Of a stretch of DNA of 64,000 nucleotides, positions 1 to 11,030 are shown piece by piece (position 1 is the first letter of the stretch; every line of letters starts with the position of its first letter). The notes below the pieces were generated by a model. The model worked only from the letters and a program-made list of their open reading frames with translations, did no database searches and was not told the origin of the DNA. Origin of the DNA: Neonectria sp. B-13 (taxonomy: Eukaryota; Ascomycota; Sordariomycetes; Hypocreales; Nectriaceae). Location: positions 62,001-126,000 of the forward strand of contig NOKP01000019.1 of NCBI GenBank assembly GCA_002682825.1, given 5' to 3'. Made by a program: the position numbers and the translations under genes.

Positions 1-2
1 TC

Positions 3-476
3 AAAATCGTACCTCCGTTTGGGCTAGCTGTGCTGGGCCTAACTTCACTCTACATCGCTCCCCTTGTCACTTCGCCTCGAGGTCGTCAGGTAGCCCGTGA
101 TACGACAGCGCGTGCCGGAGAGCTAGCATCCGCGGCTTCTGAGAAGGGCACTGCAATCGCCCAAGATGGCAAGGCTCAGGCGGCGGATTTGTCTTCCAAG
201 GCGCAACAGACTGGCATTGACATGAAGCGACGCATTGAGGATTTGGCTCAAAACGGAAAGCAAACTGCTGCCGGTCTGAGCACCCAGACCAGAAACTCTG
301 ACAGCAACACATTTGCCACTGGTAGAGCAGGAAACACTGAATCTCAATTCTCGAACAACACAGTCGAAAGCACGAGTGGAATGGGGCCCGATGGCAACCA
401 CGACACGACTCACTACCGTAACCCTGCCTCAGATCCCCTACAGAATACAGCAACTTTCACGCCAGGTCTGAACTGA
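3..476 (+). CDS. 3' end of a gene cut by the window edge; Ala/Ser/Gln-rich LEA-like or apolipoprotein-like tail
   Basis: The frame is open from the first bases of the window to a TGA at 474-476, with no ATG near the edge, so this is the last part of a gene that begins to the left. It opens with a short hydrophobic stretch (FGLAVLGLTSLYIAPLV) that could be a membrane anchor. About 60 residues follow that are rich in Ala, Lys, Gln and Ser with a heptad-like look (GELASAASEKG, DLSSKAQQTG), then a disordered Asn/Ser/Thr tail. The pattern resembles small fungal membrane-anchored LEA-like or MICOS-like proteins, but no defining motif is visible and no function is assigned. Confidence 0.6.
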   Translation, partial: KIVPPFGLAVLGLTSLYIAPLVTSPRGRQVARDTTARAGELASAASEKGTAIAQDGKAQAADLSSKAQQTGIDMKRRIEDLAQNGKQTAAGLSTQTRNSDSNTFATGRAGNTESQFSNNTVESTSGMGPDGNHDTTHYRNPASDPLQNTATFTPGLN

Positions 477-1379
477 TGAGAAGACGGGTTTTGTCGTTGA
501 CATCATTTCCAATCATTTGGCGGCAAGGGACACATCTGCTGCGCAAGGAACTATGAATATTGTCTAAATTGTTAGCCTGGGGATTTAGTGACCAGTGTAT
601 CAATGGGAAGCCACGGACGTGATAGCGGAAAAGTTTGCTGCGAGGATTAGTTAGTTTTAAGTACAACAATCCTAACCCTTAATTGCCATATGAAATTCTT
701 CCTGGGGAGTTCTAATGAATGCTTTTGATCGCCCGTGAAACCAACTCCATTCAAATATTCATATACTACATTTTATTTTATAAGTTCTAGTGGACTCTAA
801 ACAGCCCTTAAAGGCGTGAACACACCCAACCAGACTGGCTTCATGTATGTTCTAGCTATTATCTCGTCAGCTTATCTTATTGGCCGTGCAACTATCAATT
901 AGAGCAATATTCGTACCTTCTACCGGTGCACGTTCAACCGGTAAACGCCCAGTCTGATCAGATCCAGTTTTCTGCAAGCCGGGCACATCCATTGCCAATG
1001 CAAAATCACATCAATAGTGAAATTCACAGACCTAACAGTGACGGCGTCTCAATACATACATGGACTCGGCGAATAGGACTTTGAACCTCGGCCGCGTTCC
1101 ACCTGAAGCATGATTAAGTTTGCCATTCCGTACTGATGGAAGGCGATCCTCCATGAGAATGGGGCGGCTTTGAACACCCGATCCTTCGGCGCTTCCTGAT
1201 CATGTATAACCTTTAGTAGGGAACGTTCTTAGACAAGGGGTGGATGTTGTCGTGCTTCATAATCACATTAAGATCGGCGAGAGATGTTATCAGATAATAC
1301 TATTAAAGCATCGTCCTACTATCTCATCTTTTATGTTACCAAGGCTCATTTTACAATGACCAGTCTCACTAATCACAGC
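477..1379. other. Intergenic, nothing recognised
   Basis: About 0.9 kb between a plus-strand gene end and a minus-strand gene end. Short open frames only; no RNA gene or repeat seen. Confidence 0.6.
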
Positions 1380-2473
1380 CTAAAGTTCCACGACTAGCTT
1401 GGTGGCACTAACACCTGCTTCACACTTCTTCAATGCGTCTTGAATGTGCTCCAAGCCCTTCCCAACAACGAGGGGAGGTGGAAGGCACTTGAGCTTCCCG
1501 GATCGCAATGCGGGAGTGACATAGTCCCTCCAAACGGGAGTGGCAATGTCGTCCACACCAAAGATCATGCCTGCCGTTACGTTCTCTGGGAGATTGTTGG
1601 GCGGGGGATGAACGCTAGCGAGATAGCCTCCGCCTAGCTTGGCAAGGATGGCCAGGTCGTTCGCATACGTCTCAGGCGTACCAACAGCATCGAAGATACC
1701 CACGAACTCGTGTCCAGACTTGACAACGGCTTCGGCAACCTTCTCGATAAAGGAAGGATCGTGGTAGTCGAAGACATCGACTGCCCCGCAAGCCTTGCTC
1801 AAGTCGAAGTTGTGCGGGCTGGCGATGGAAATGACAGTGAGGCCGGCCGCCGTGGCCAGCTGAGTCGTCATCGAGCCGACAGAGGAAGACCCCCCGTAGA
1901 CGACGAGGGTTTTGCTTATCGACACGGGGTCCAGCGAGGGATACGGCAGGCCAAGAGCAGGTGTAGCTACGCCGGGCATGGCGATGCCGGGCTGCTTGAG
2001 CGAGAGGGCGCATACCGAGGCTTCCAGAGCAAAGGGCATCACGACGCCGTCTGTGAAGGAGATGGCATCAGGCAGAATGGCCGCCTTGTCCGCCGGGACG
2101 ACAGTGTACAAAGCAAATGCCGCGTCTTGGGGTCGGCCACTAACCAGGTTGATGGCGTGTCTGTATAATTAGTTTCAACACTATTGCATGGTGATTCTGG
2201 GAACTCTCACCCGATGATGCGATCCCCCTTCTTGAAGCGTCCATTGACTTCTGATCCGACTTCGTAGACTTCGCCAGCCACGTCGCAACCGAAAATGGCA
2301 GGCCACTGCTGGACGAAGACGCCGGCTTGCTGCATGTGGTAGTCCAGCGGGTTGATGGCGATAGCAGCGTTTCGGACGACGAGTTCGTTGGGACCGGCGG
2401 TCGGCATGGGAGCTTCGCCGACTTCCAGGGGAGTGTTGGCTTTGAGGAGCCACGCAGCTTGGTTGGATGCCAT
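1380..2473 (-). CDS. MDR-family zinc-less alcohol dehydrogenase / enoyl reductase (CipB-like)
   Basis: Two exons on the minus strand (2473-2211 and 2160-1380) around a 50-bp GT-AG intron; the join reads RIIG-HAINLVSG and gives 347 residues. The N-terminal half is the GroES-like domain (KANTPLEVGEAPMP, INPLDYHMQQAG, FGCDVAGEVYEVG). The C-terminal half is a Rossmann domain with the NAD(P) loop VYGGSSSVGSMTTQLA. The Cys and His ligands of classical zinc alcohol dehydrogenases are absent, as in the quinone-oxidoreductase / trans-enoyl-reductase branch. It is likely a cytosolic NADPH-dependent reductase; the substrate cannot be told. No neighbouring biosynthetic enzyme suggests a secondary-metabolite cluster. 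Confidence 0.9.
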
Positions 2474-2785
2474 TTCGGGAGAGCGTTGTAAGTTGTTGTT
2501 TGGGTAATGATGGGTGAAGGGTGATGAGAGCTGGAAAGCAGTGGAAGCGTGTTGCTGTTGGAATAGTGAGGAGATGATGGGAACTGGGAAGAAGTAGGAG
2601 CATGTTTATATAGGTATCTAGACCGGCACCTTGGTGAGAATGAGAATCCGAAGCAGCCAGCTTCACCATGTGCGGCAACAATGGGATTTCAAAGCCGACG
2701 GGTGAGTGACCCGGTAAGTTCGCTTATTTTATGCATTTGTAACTGACCTGGGCATTGGCATGGCTACTGTGGTTGCAGAATCTCA

Positions 2786-2908
2786 CATGGCGTTGATGAA
2801 CTCGGTGTGTCGTTCCAGGACCCGTTATGATGTTCTGGAATCCAATATACAGTTCTGTAATCTGACATCCGGTTCTGGAATCCCACATGCCGTTCTAGAA
2901 CCCCACTT
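2786..2908. repeat. Degenerate tandem repeat, unit about 20 bp
   Basis: Six imperfect copies of a 19-22-bp unit with core GTTCTGGAATCC, followed by CACAT or a variant, lie head to tail. The last four copies are the clearest (ATGTTCTGGAATCC, CAGTTCTGTAATCTGACAT, CCGGTTCTGGAATCCCACAT, GCCGTTCTAGAACCCCACTT). The array ends 115 bp before the start codon of the OrsD-finger regulator, so it sits in that gene's likely promoter. Confidence 0.7.
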
Positions 2909-3023
2909 ATACACACTAACCAGAGATGGCCTAGACCAAGCACCATCAGTAAGCCAGTTCGGTCACAGGCTGACCTGTGATTTATGTTTCTCTTCTGCGC
3001 AGCGTAGTGCGTAGCAACGCAAC

Positions 3024-4613
3024 ATGCCCGTCACTTTCGGCACGCATGATTTCCTCGAGTATGATGCCAGGTATAGCGTGCTCATCTGCCGAAAGTGCAA
3101 GTACGCTGTCCAGAAAGGTGCCCTGGGAAGCCATCTGCTCCGGCACAAGATCTACCGCGGAGAAAGACAACGCATGCTGTCCTCGATTGCTCGACTCCAA
3201 CTTGCAGAGCCCGACCATGTGCAACTTCCACCTGCGGGCTCTCCGCCCGTGGATGGACTGCCAATTATCTCTGGCTACAGATGTACGGCCGCTGGCTGTG
3301 AGAGACTCTGCGCCAGCTCGAAGCGAATGAGACGCCATTGGAGCGAGAGCCATGGCGTGAGCGACCCTGCTGAGTCCTCTGCCTGTTCGGTCGATCTTCA
3401 GACGTTCTTTCGGGGAACCAAACTCCGTTATTTCGAGGTCACGTCACCTAGTGCTAGTGCCGCGGTCACAGCTACGACGACGGCTACGGCCGCTGACGAA
3501 GGGTCGCAGGTGACGGGTGATAGTCTTGATAACCTCGAAGTCACATCATCAACCGACACACAACCGTCCATACTCACTCTAGATCCGCGAAATCTGGACC
3601 TGGAAACGCTGAGATACTTTCACCACTTCACCACCACCACCAGTTTTACGCTTCCCGTCCAAGATGGCGAACCCACCAAGCATTGGCACACAGATGTTGT
3701 TTCACAAGCCCTGCGACTGCGTTGGTTGATGTGCGGTCTGCTGGCCATCTCCGCGAGTCACCTAGCCGCGCTGTCCGACGACGAGACCAAGCCAACGCAC
3801 CAGGACCGATCGGCGCGGTTTCTCCGAGAATTCTCCTCCGGATGGGAAGAGTTACTACTACTACAGCGTGATTCTCGCGGAGCCGAAATCGATGGAGCGA
3901 GGGCGGGCGCGCAGATGATTTGTATCCAGCGTTGTTGCCACTGGACGTCTGATGATGGACTGCCAAGACTCGGCCAAAGTCAAACTCCATTTCAGTTGCA
4001 GTCGTTCATGACGGCTGTTCAAGGCTGTGTCGACCCAAGCTTTGCTCTCCACAGTTTCATCACCAGCGATGACAATAACATGCCTGAGGAAACCTCCGTT
4101 TCGGCCATAAACGATTCGGAAACAACCTCAGATGACGAAGTCACCAGCAACGCGCCCCCTGAGCTACTCGACCGCTTCCGCACCCTCCCTTATCGCATGG
4201 CAGAGGTACTAGGGAAGCCCGACAGTGCCCTCGACTTCTTTGCTACGCTTTCTGCCATCGAAGCACTGGGAAAGTGTTGTTCCTTGAGCTATGCGTCCAA
4301 TGACGTAGCGGCGGTTTGGATGGGCATGGAGTCGTGGTTGAGGAGGTTATCGGATCGCTTCAGACGGATGCTATGGCGTCGGAGCCCTGCCGCCCTCATT
4401 GTGCTCGCTCATTGGTCGTTCTTGATTGAGCGTGTCGAGCCTCACTGCTGGTTCTTGAGGGGCATGGCAACCAAGGTACTACGCCATATTGCAGGACATC
4501 TCTCTGAGGACAGAAGTGTGCAGAGCCTCGTCGAGAGCATGATTGGGGATAAATTGCAGCCCCTCAACTCCCACGGCGATACTTCCACCTCCAGCGCCAA
4601 CGCCTACACTTAA
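3024..4613 (+). CDS. OrsD-type C2H2-like finger protein with a fungal regulator-like C-terminal region
   Basis: A single exon of 529 residues from ATG 3024. Residues about 12-112 match the OrsD/DUF3505 layout: YSVLICRKCKYAV, then HLLRHK, a Pro-rich spacer, and a second finger-like element (YRCTAAGCERLC..SKRMRRHWSESHG). The C-terminal 330 residues resemble the DUF3468-like helical region of fungal regulators, starting at LDLETLRYFHHFTTTTSFTL and passing through LRWLMCGLLAISASHLAAL to a helix-rich end. A Thr/Ala-rich linker joins the two. The role is probably nuclear DNA binding or regulation. A degenerate tandem repeat lies directly upstream. The target genes are unknown, and the name OrsD comes from the orsellinic acid cluster, which is not present here. 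Confidence 0.85.
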   Translation: MPVTFGTHDFLEYDARYSVLICRKCKYAVQKGALGSHLLRHKIYRGERQRMLSSIARLQLAEPDHVQLPPAGSPPVDGLPIISGYRCTAAGCERLCASSKRMRRHWSESHGVSDPAESSACSVDLQTFFRGTKLRYFEVTSPSASAAVTATTTATAADEGSQVTGDSLDNLEVTSSTDTQPSILTLDPRNLDLETLRYFHHFTTTTSFTLPVQDGEPTKHWHTDVVSQALRLRWLMCGLLAISASHLAALSDDETKPTHQDRSARFLREFSSGWEELLLLQRDSRGAEIDGARAGAQMICIQRCCHWTSDDGLPRLGQSQTPFQLQSFMTAVQGCVDPSFALHSFITSDDNNMPEETSVSAINDSETTSDDEVTSNAPPELLDRFRTLPYRMAEVLGKPDSALDFFATLSAIEALGKCCSLSYASNDVAAVWMGMESWLRRLSDRFRRMLWRRSPAALIVLAHWSFLIERVEPHCWFLRGMATKVLRHIAGHLSEDRSVQSLVESMIGDKLQPLNSHGDTSTSSANAYT

Positions 4614-5689
4614 GTTGCCATAACACCGCCTCTTGGGCCTTGTGCAGAGATGACCGTGACAGCACTATGGCGAAATGCAGTTGTATTAATAGGAACGGCG
4701 ATACCACCTTAAGGTTTGTGTGCAAAACTATCAATATGTTGAATTCTACTAATCGCATGGAGATAGCATGACTATGATGCCGGTTTTCGGCATATAGGCC
4801 ATGTCCTCTCCACTGTCAGAGACCCTCGCCAAGTATGAGGCAATGGATGAACTCGCGCGGCTTCATGCCACGCTGAAGGAGGTTGGATTGACAGCAGCCC
4901 ATATCGGGGCCTAGAAGAGACCAGCGACCCGCGAGCGAGCTCAAGATGTCACAATGAGATGCCTGCTGCGTCTATTACACGCTTGCGACTTGCCGTTACT
5001 GATTAGCTGTAGAGCTACTACCTTTTCCTGATGCATAATGTTGATCAAGGGCGTTGGTCAAACAAGTGATGGGAAGGGTTATACTCGTGTATACTGGTCG
5101 CCAGGCAATGCAGGTGAAATGACATGCCAGCGAAAGACAGTTTTAAAGGCTCCAGGTGGTTATCATGTTCATTTTCAAAGGTGCGGAGAAGTCACGGGTA
5201 TTACTGCCTAGCTATCATTTGAGCTACGTATTCAATTTCCAGATGATCTGGAATATTGACTGACCACTCGTTCTTCAATATCCTGGAACCTGGCCTCGAA
5301 CTTTGTTCTCCCCTAGTAGAACATGATACTAGAGGGTACGCCGGTCGTATGCGGTGCTTATTAACTATCTCGAATATACGATAGTGTAATCCCTCTATGA
5401 GGGAACCTAATGTGTAATGATTACTGTGTCACACATCAATTTCTTTGTCTCGAGCCTGGTTGGTTTTAAAGTTCTTTATTAACCTTTGCATCTGACCCGA
5501 ACCCATCTACCTTTTCCGTCTAGTCTAAGTTTTTCCTTAACCCCACATGATCCCACCCTTGTTGGTCCTTGTGTTTCCCCCCGATTTCACAATGCACTAA
5601 CTGGCCATCCACACCAGCTCCATACACCCCAATAGCTCCTAGAACCATAGGGCATATTCGTCTCTGGTTAATTTGTTAGCAATAGCTTC
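4614..5689. other. Intergenic; possible decayed repeat towards the right
   Basis: No gene is supported. On the minus strand the last 300 bp give a broken reading with several stops, which may be an eroded mobile element, but no domain could be named. Confidence 0.4.
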
Positions 5690-6385
5690 GTCCTAGTATG
5701 ACCTAGCTTCTAATCTTCTAGTGAGCTTTTTAAGAAACTCCTTTTCCTCTCTAATGAAGCTAATATTATTGACTTTAGTACCTTTATTATTTAGGAGTAA
5801 GTAGTAGCTAAATATAGCTAGATATACTATTTAGATAATACTAACTATTATATAATTAGACTTAAAGCTACTAAGATTATAGATTTTAGCTTAATAAAAC
5901 TATTATTTATACTTAATAGGCTTAATCTTTCTATCTAGAGAGTAATAGTATTCTATTTTATATACTTTATAGCTTTATTTCTTATTATTAGATTATAAGA
6001 TATAATAAGTAATAGTAAAAGTAGAATATATTATAATTATATTATATTATATTATAATATATTAAGAAAGAAAGAAAAAGACTAATTAGACTTATTAGCT
6101 TAATAAAAGATAGTTATTTATATATACTATAGTTTAGGATAAGCTTTTTATAAATTAGATATTAAGGTTAAAGAGAGAGACTTAAATAGGTTATAAAAAT
6201 AGGCTTAAGGTATAATATTAATGTGAACTATATTACTAGGAAAGCTTACTATATTTAAGTTATTGGGATTGATAGTGCTAGGCATAGCATCTTACTGTAT
6301 TAACTACTGTATGTTATCTACTGCATTATCTTAATCTATCAGATAATATTAACTAAGGCTAAAATTACTATAAATACAATAGTAT
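5690..6385. repeat. AT-rich, TpA-rich block, probable RIP-mutated repeat relic
   Basis: About 0.7 kb made almost wholly of A and T, with very many TA steps and few CA/TG steps, in sharp contrast to both flanks. It contains runs such as (TTATA)n near 6040-6060, and all six frames are closed. In Pezizomycotina this is the usual mark of repeat-induced point mutation acting on a transposon copy (C to T at CpA). The original element cannot be identified by eye and no terminal repeats were found. Confidence 0.7.
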
Positions 6386-7018
6386 AAGGTGTCCCTGGTC
6401 ATTCCGTGTAGATTGCCCAGTCAAGAGTCAAAACCTTTGTCCTTTAAATTAGTCCAAGATATCACTGACGTCATTGAGGTGACCAACCAATCTTTTGGAC
6501 CGGGTCAACATGGCTGTAGATGATCCCAACCTCCGCACAGGACGTGGCTATTTTAGCTCATCATCCTCCATTTTCCCCCGGTATGGGACGGCAAGGAGGC
6601 GCCGCCCCAGGACTAGGCAACGCACTATTGCATTAGGTATCACACTATTGGCGACGATCCGCGACGGTGAGCAGGCTAGTCACTGGACTGGCCTTTCCAG
6701 CTCGCAGGTGAAACGATGCGAAATCTAACGGCGTCGATAGTCTCGTAATATTCAAGGACAATTAATTAAACTAAGCTGCTTACAAGCATCCATGGGCAAT
6801 TTTTGGTTAGCAGGCGGCACGAAAGCAGGTTCCCCCGCGATGCCCTCGATGACCGCATGGAAAGCTAGCCTCAACCCCTTTTCTTTTTGGATTATAGCTC
6901 CACGCAAGCAACAAGTTCCTAACATCTCGTGTCTGCCCGATCCCTGGCAAAAGATCCTTCTGGTTCTTGCTCCTCACCAGCAAATACCTTCTCCGCCGAT
7001 TGTTAACTCAAGTTCGTG
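6386..7018. other. Intergenic, promoter side of the secreted protein gene
   Basis: Base composition returns to normal after the AT-rich block. Short open frames at 6495-6728 and 6792-7019 have no recognisable domain and are not called. Confidence 0.5.
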
Positions 7019-7669
7019 ATGGGCCCATCACCGATTGTCAAGCTCTTGCTCGCCTGTGTCCTTTTTCAGGGTACTCTTGCCGGTCCCTGCAAGGCCAGCA
7101 GTGTGTCTACTTTGTCGGAGACTTCCTCTACACTGAGCACTGTGGTTGATTCTAGCATATCAACCACTGTCGTGGAATCGACTACGTCAACGACTGATGT
7201 GGCCTCAAGCACGTCGACAGACAGTTGCCCCTCGCCGAGTACCTACTTGACCGATCCGAACAACTGTGGCTCCTGTGGCTTCGTGGTAAGTTAAACAATA
7301 CAGAAAACGTGTTTTGGATAAGCATCGTTTATCACTAAACGCCGGCCTTTGTTACTCTAGTGTCCCTTCGGCGCCTCCTGCATCAATGGAGCCTGCACCC
7401 AACCGTCCTGCACAGGACTCCTCGACAGCTGCGGTGGATCCACAAGTGAAAACTGCGTCTGTCTGACGGTCATCACTGACAACCTGAAATTTGTATGCGG
7501 TAACTTCCGCGTGGCAGATGGCTGTACCGACCAGCAGGCCTGCATCACACAAAGCGATTGTGGCACGTTGGGCTCCGTGTGCGTAGAGGCTGGTTGCGGC
7601 CACGTTTGTCTGCCGGGGAATAGTGCGACATGTTTGAACAGTGTGTCGACGAGGGAGTTGTTTAGATAA
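7019..7669 (+). CDS. Small secreted Ser/Thr- and Cys-rich protein
   Basis: Two exons (7019-7285 and 7361-7669) around a 75-bp GT-AG intron in phase 0, giving 191 residues. Residues 1-22 form a clear signal peptide (hydrophobic KLLLACVLF, Ala before the predicted cut). A Ser/Thr-rich linker that should be O-glycosylated follows, then a Cys-rich domain beginning CPSPSTYL..NNCGSCG, with the exon join placed right before CPFGASCINGAC. The CGSCG..C..G.C..G.C pattern occurs in many small secreted fungal proteins. Size, secretion and Cys content fit an apoplastic effector-like or cell-wall protein, but no family with a known activity is recognised. Confidence 0.75.
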
Positions 7670-8328
7670 AGAGAGGGGGACGATTGTGGATGAGTGTGAA
7701 CGCGGAGACTAAGGGAGTGTAGGGGTATACTACTAAAAGGTAGATGTTATTACAATACAAGCCAGGCCCCTAACATTTGGAAAGTAGTAAAACGCTTTCG
7801 AATTATATACAACCTTGTTGCATCCCACTTATAATGCACACTGATATGATACCTCGTCTTCTGATAGTTCGTCGACAACACACGAGGTCCTAAGCTCACA
7901 AAATCGAGATGAGTTCATGACCTTCTGGAGATATTTCTCCATGATTGGCTGCAGGTGGCAAATGAAACCAACATGACCAGTCCCTCCTTCAGTCTTATTA
8001 TCCCGGTCGTTGTCAAAAAATTAACTTATTCAAATGAGCAATTCCGCCGACTCACCGTGTCATAATCAAACTGGATAAAGGACTCACTGCCTAGGAAGCA
8101 TATGAGAAAGTCGCCACATAGTCTCTGCCCTGGCCCTGGAGAAGCTTCAAGCATTTTACTGACTGATGTAGCTGCTTACGTTGGGTCAATATGTGTACAC
8201 TGGTCTAATAATATACTGACAGCCTCCGTGATGAAGTTGCGAACGAACGAGAAGCCTGCTTGAGATATCGACCATAAAATCTGCATCAAGGGTCTAATAT
8301 TGTAAATCTTCTAAAGACACAGCTGATT
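7670..8328. other. Convergent intergenic region, nothing recognised
   Basis: About 0.66 kb between two gene 3' ends. Only short open frames. Confidence 0.5.
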
Positions 8329-9738
8329 CTAATAGTCATTACCCGTCGACCCATATAGATGCACCCCTCGCTCGAGGACCTCAATCTCATCGCCAACTTG
8401 AACGTATAATCCTGCTTTTTGCTCCTTAGCCTCCTTCAAGCACCGATCCTCAGGCACACAATGCATGCCGATGTAGCCAAGAGCCATTCCGTTTCCGGTT
8501 TCAATCGAACGGTACTTCACTAACGTTGTGCTTGGCTGTGGTCTCCCTCTTTTCTTGTGTGGGGGCGGGATGTCTGCGTCAAATGTCCCCGTGTCCGGCT
8601 TGACGTTAGGCATCGTACACCGAGATGTGTGACAAACAACAGAAAACCTTGGTGCCACACTAGCTCGCGACTCGGTACTGACACTCTTGGGCAGGATTCG
8701 GTAGCGTTTCCAAGTCTCTTCTGCGTATGCGGGAGTGCCTGTGATCCATATGTTTGCACGAAAGCGAAGTGCGTTGAGGGGTCGATTCTCAGGTGGAAGG
8801 AGCGCCGCTACAGCGTGGACTGAAGACAAGCTATTGATGTTGATGGGTTGCTGATCCGTGTAACCGTGCAATGCCGGGGAACCAATGTATTTCAGTGGTG
8901 CAAGATTTCTATCCGTACGGGTAAGAGTATCCGGCGTACACCCCAAGAGCGTGAGGCTTTGATCCTCTGAGACTCTCAGGAATCTCTTGAGCTTGGGTAA
9001 CGCTGCTGCAACAGAGGGGACATTGCCCATGTCGAGGCCCTTTGCCTCGCGGTGGTGGATAGCGAACGTTTTCAGCCTTATCTCAAAGTCGTTCATCTGG
9101 GTGGGCGTAGGTTGGAGAGGCACAATGAAGGATAACTGTGGCGTTGCGGAGAGACTCCACGTATGAAAGATTGTCTCAAGCCGGCTGGTCCAACTAGGAA
9201 TATCTGGGTCTCGGAACGTCAGAACGAGACATCCACCTGCCTGAACTAGCGGGTCTTGCTGATTGTTCTCCTTGTTCGGAAGCCATAACTCCGTCTTAAT
9301 CTGGGACATGCTTGGCTTGGTGCGCTGGCTGATAAATCGCCATTCCGACCTCGTGGCGGTGTCTGTCTTGACGGTTTCTGTTGCAATCGCGAAACATCTA
9401 TCGTACATAAAACCGGTCTTGGTGAGCAAGGCACGGTTCATCTCGATGGGCCCGCATGACTTGACGGGATGGATGTAAATGGCCTTGATGTGTACTGGTC
9501 CAGCGACTGGGGTGTCTTCTGGTGCGTCGAATTTAGGGTCATACTGGTCCACCATGTTGCTGGTAGATAATCCGAGCTGTCGTAGGTGTCTCAGCGCCCT
9601 GCGCGTTGTAGAGATGTTTCCAGTCCAGATGACAACAGCCAAGGCCAGGCTTAGCAGAAGCATGATGGATATGGAACCATAAATGATCGTGGAAGCTTTC
9701 AGCGTGCCTTGAACACATTGCACAAGTTGAAGGAGCAT
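8329..9738 (-). CDS. MOSC domain protein with N-terminal membrane anchor
   Basis: A single exon. The open frame extends upstream to 9978 without a convincing start; ATG 9738 is chosen because it puts the only hydrophobic segment (YGSISIMLLLSLALAVVIW) near the N-terminus, giving 469 residues. The MOSC N-terminal barrel is seen at IYIHPVKSCGPIEM..GFMYDRCFAI. The MOSC core has LRFRANIWITG, the conserved Cys region VVCHTSRCTMPNV with DTG, and a late GMHCVPE. The family relates to the molybdenum-cofactor sulfurase C-terminus and to amidoxime-reducing mARC proteins. It is likely a membrane-anchored Moco-binding oxidoreductase; the substrate is unknown. Confidence 0.88.
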   Translation of the reverse strand: MLLQLVQCVQGTLKASTIIYGSISIMLLLSLALAVVIWTGNISTTRRALRHLRQLGLSTSNMVDQYDPKFDAPEDTPVAGPVHIKAIYIHPVKSCGPIEMNRALLTKTGFMYDRCFAIATETVKTDTATRSEWRFISQRTKPSMSQIKTELWLPNKENNQQDPLVQAGGCLVLTFRDPDIPSWTSRLETIFHTWSLSATPQLSFIVPLQPTPTQMNDFEIRLKTFAIHHREAKGLDMGNVPSVAAALPKLKRFLRVSEDQSLTLLGCTPDTLTRTDRNLAPLKYIGSPALHGYTDQQPININSLSSVHAVAALLPPENRPLNALRFRANIWITGTPAYAEETWKRYRILPKSVSTESRASVAPRFSVVCHTSRCTMPNVKPDTGTFDADIPPPHKKRGRPQPSTTLVKYRSIETGNGMALGYIGMHCVPEDRCLKEAKEQKAGLYVQVGDEIEVLERGVHLYGSTGNDY

Positions 9739-11030
9739 TCTCCTAGAAAGAATCTTGGGGAGCTTTCGGAAAGAGTGTCGACTTATCGATGTGGTGATTA
9801 GCAGGCTCGATAGAAGATGCCTACACCGTTGAAGTGCTTGAGTCTTGGAATGTCTGGTTGTTTCAGCGAAACATATATTGTGATACGAGCTGACTAGACT
9901 CCGTATAGTTAGCTTTGAGAATTTGCACGTCATCACGTGCTTTATAATGCCGATCTTGCCGTCGCTCGAAGTAAGCAACTAGTGATAGCCTCCACTAGAA
10001 CATTTACACCAGTGAGAACGAAATCTCGGAAACAACAACCACTTGCAGCACCACAGCCTTCTCGCCCTGGGCCGTAATTCCCTCCATAGATTATCATGCT
10101 TTATTCGGCATTTGCTTTGACACTAGTAAACGTACTTTTGTGCCACGGTAGGAACTGCTCGCATCCGCAAGGTTTGCGACCAGCACACTACGAAGTCTGC
10201 AACTTCCCGTTGGAGGTTTGACGTTGAGTAATTAAACACCTCCAACCGAGCGGAGCACAGTAAATCTGAGGACTATACTCTGGCCCATATCGTTACTGTT
10301 GTCGTCAACTGTACCACAACGCACAGCATACAGCTACATAGGAACATAGTGGAGACAATAGAAACAGGAAGTTTTGGAGGCAGCTGGTCTCGTTCCAGTC
10401 AGCCAAACCCCGCTTACCAATGCACTTCCTGATTTATCCACAGAGCCAGGGGATGTAGCAGTACATACGGGTGACTGCGGCCCGCGCCTCACAGCCTGTT
10501 AAAGCGGTAAAATAGCGTTAGTCTTTCTCTCCTGGGCTGAATGAAAGACTGGGTAGACATGGCACGCGACAACCCGGATCGGGAGTGATTCACAGTATCA
10601 TCGTTTCCCAGCACGGCCAGCGTTGTTTTCAGACCTTTTGACTGCTGATGTCGTCGACGCCCTTTGGCCTTCGGGCAAGTCAGCCCGCGTGTCAGTTGGT
10701 GCCGTGCATCCGGTGGCTTGTCCCGTGTTAGTGGATGATTGATGAGGGGGCTGCAGTCTACCGAGGATCTCTTTGCTGACAGTGGAGACAGAGACCTGGC
10801 AGTGACATAACTTGTCCGTCTCCCGAGATCTTTTGTCACTAGGCTCTTATTAACAAGAACCCGAAGGAAGTCCGAATATCATGATTCCACACCCTTTTCT
10901 GAACTATATACGACTATCAGTCCCAGCTCCATAATTGAAGTCGACACCTGCTTCGTTCCCAATTCCAGGCTTCAAGGTCTCAAAGCACAAAGCGTCACTC
11001 ATCCCTTTCACTATCAACTGTTAGTGCAAA
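9739..11030. other. Divergent intergenic region
   Basis: About 1.3 kb between divergent genes. An open frame at 10489-10839 (minus) shows no domain and is not called. A TATA-like site near the right end is listed separately. Confidence 0.5.
10904..10910 (+). promoter_or_regulatory. TATA-like box of the HD-domain gene
   Basis: CTATATA lies 121 bp before ATG 11031, followed by pyrimidine-rich stretches typical of fungal leaders. Confidence 0.4.

Noticed and set aside
9739..9978. N-terminal extension of the MOSC protein
   Set aside because: The frame begins with a non-ATG codon; ATG 9738 places the membrane anchor at the N-terminus as usual.
10489..10839. 116-residue minus-strand open frame
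   Set aside because: No motif and no coding signature; lies in a divergent promoter region.
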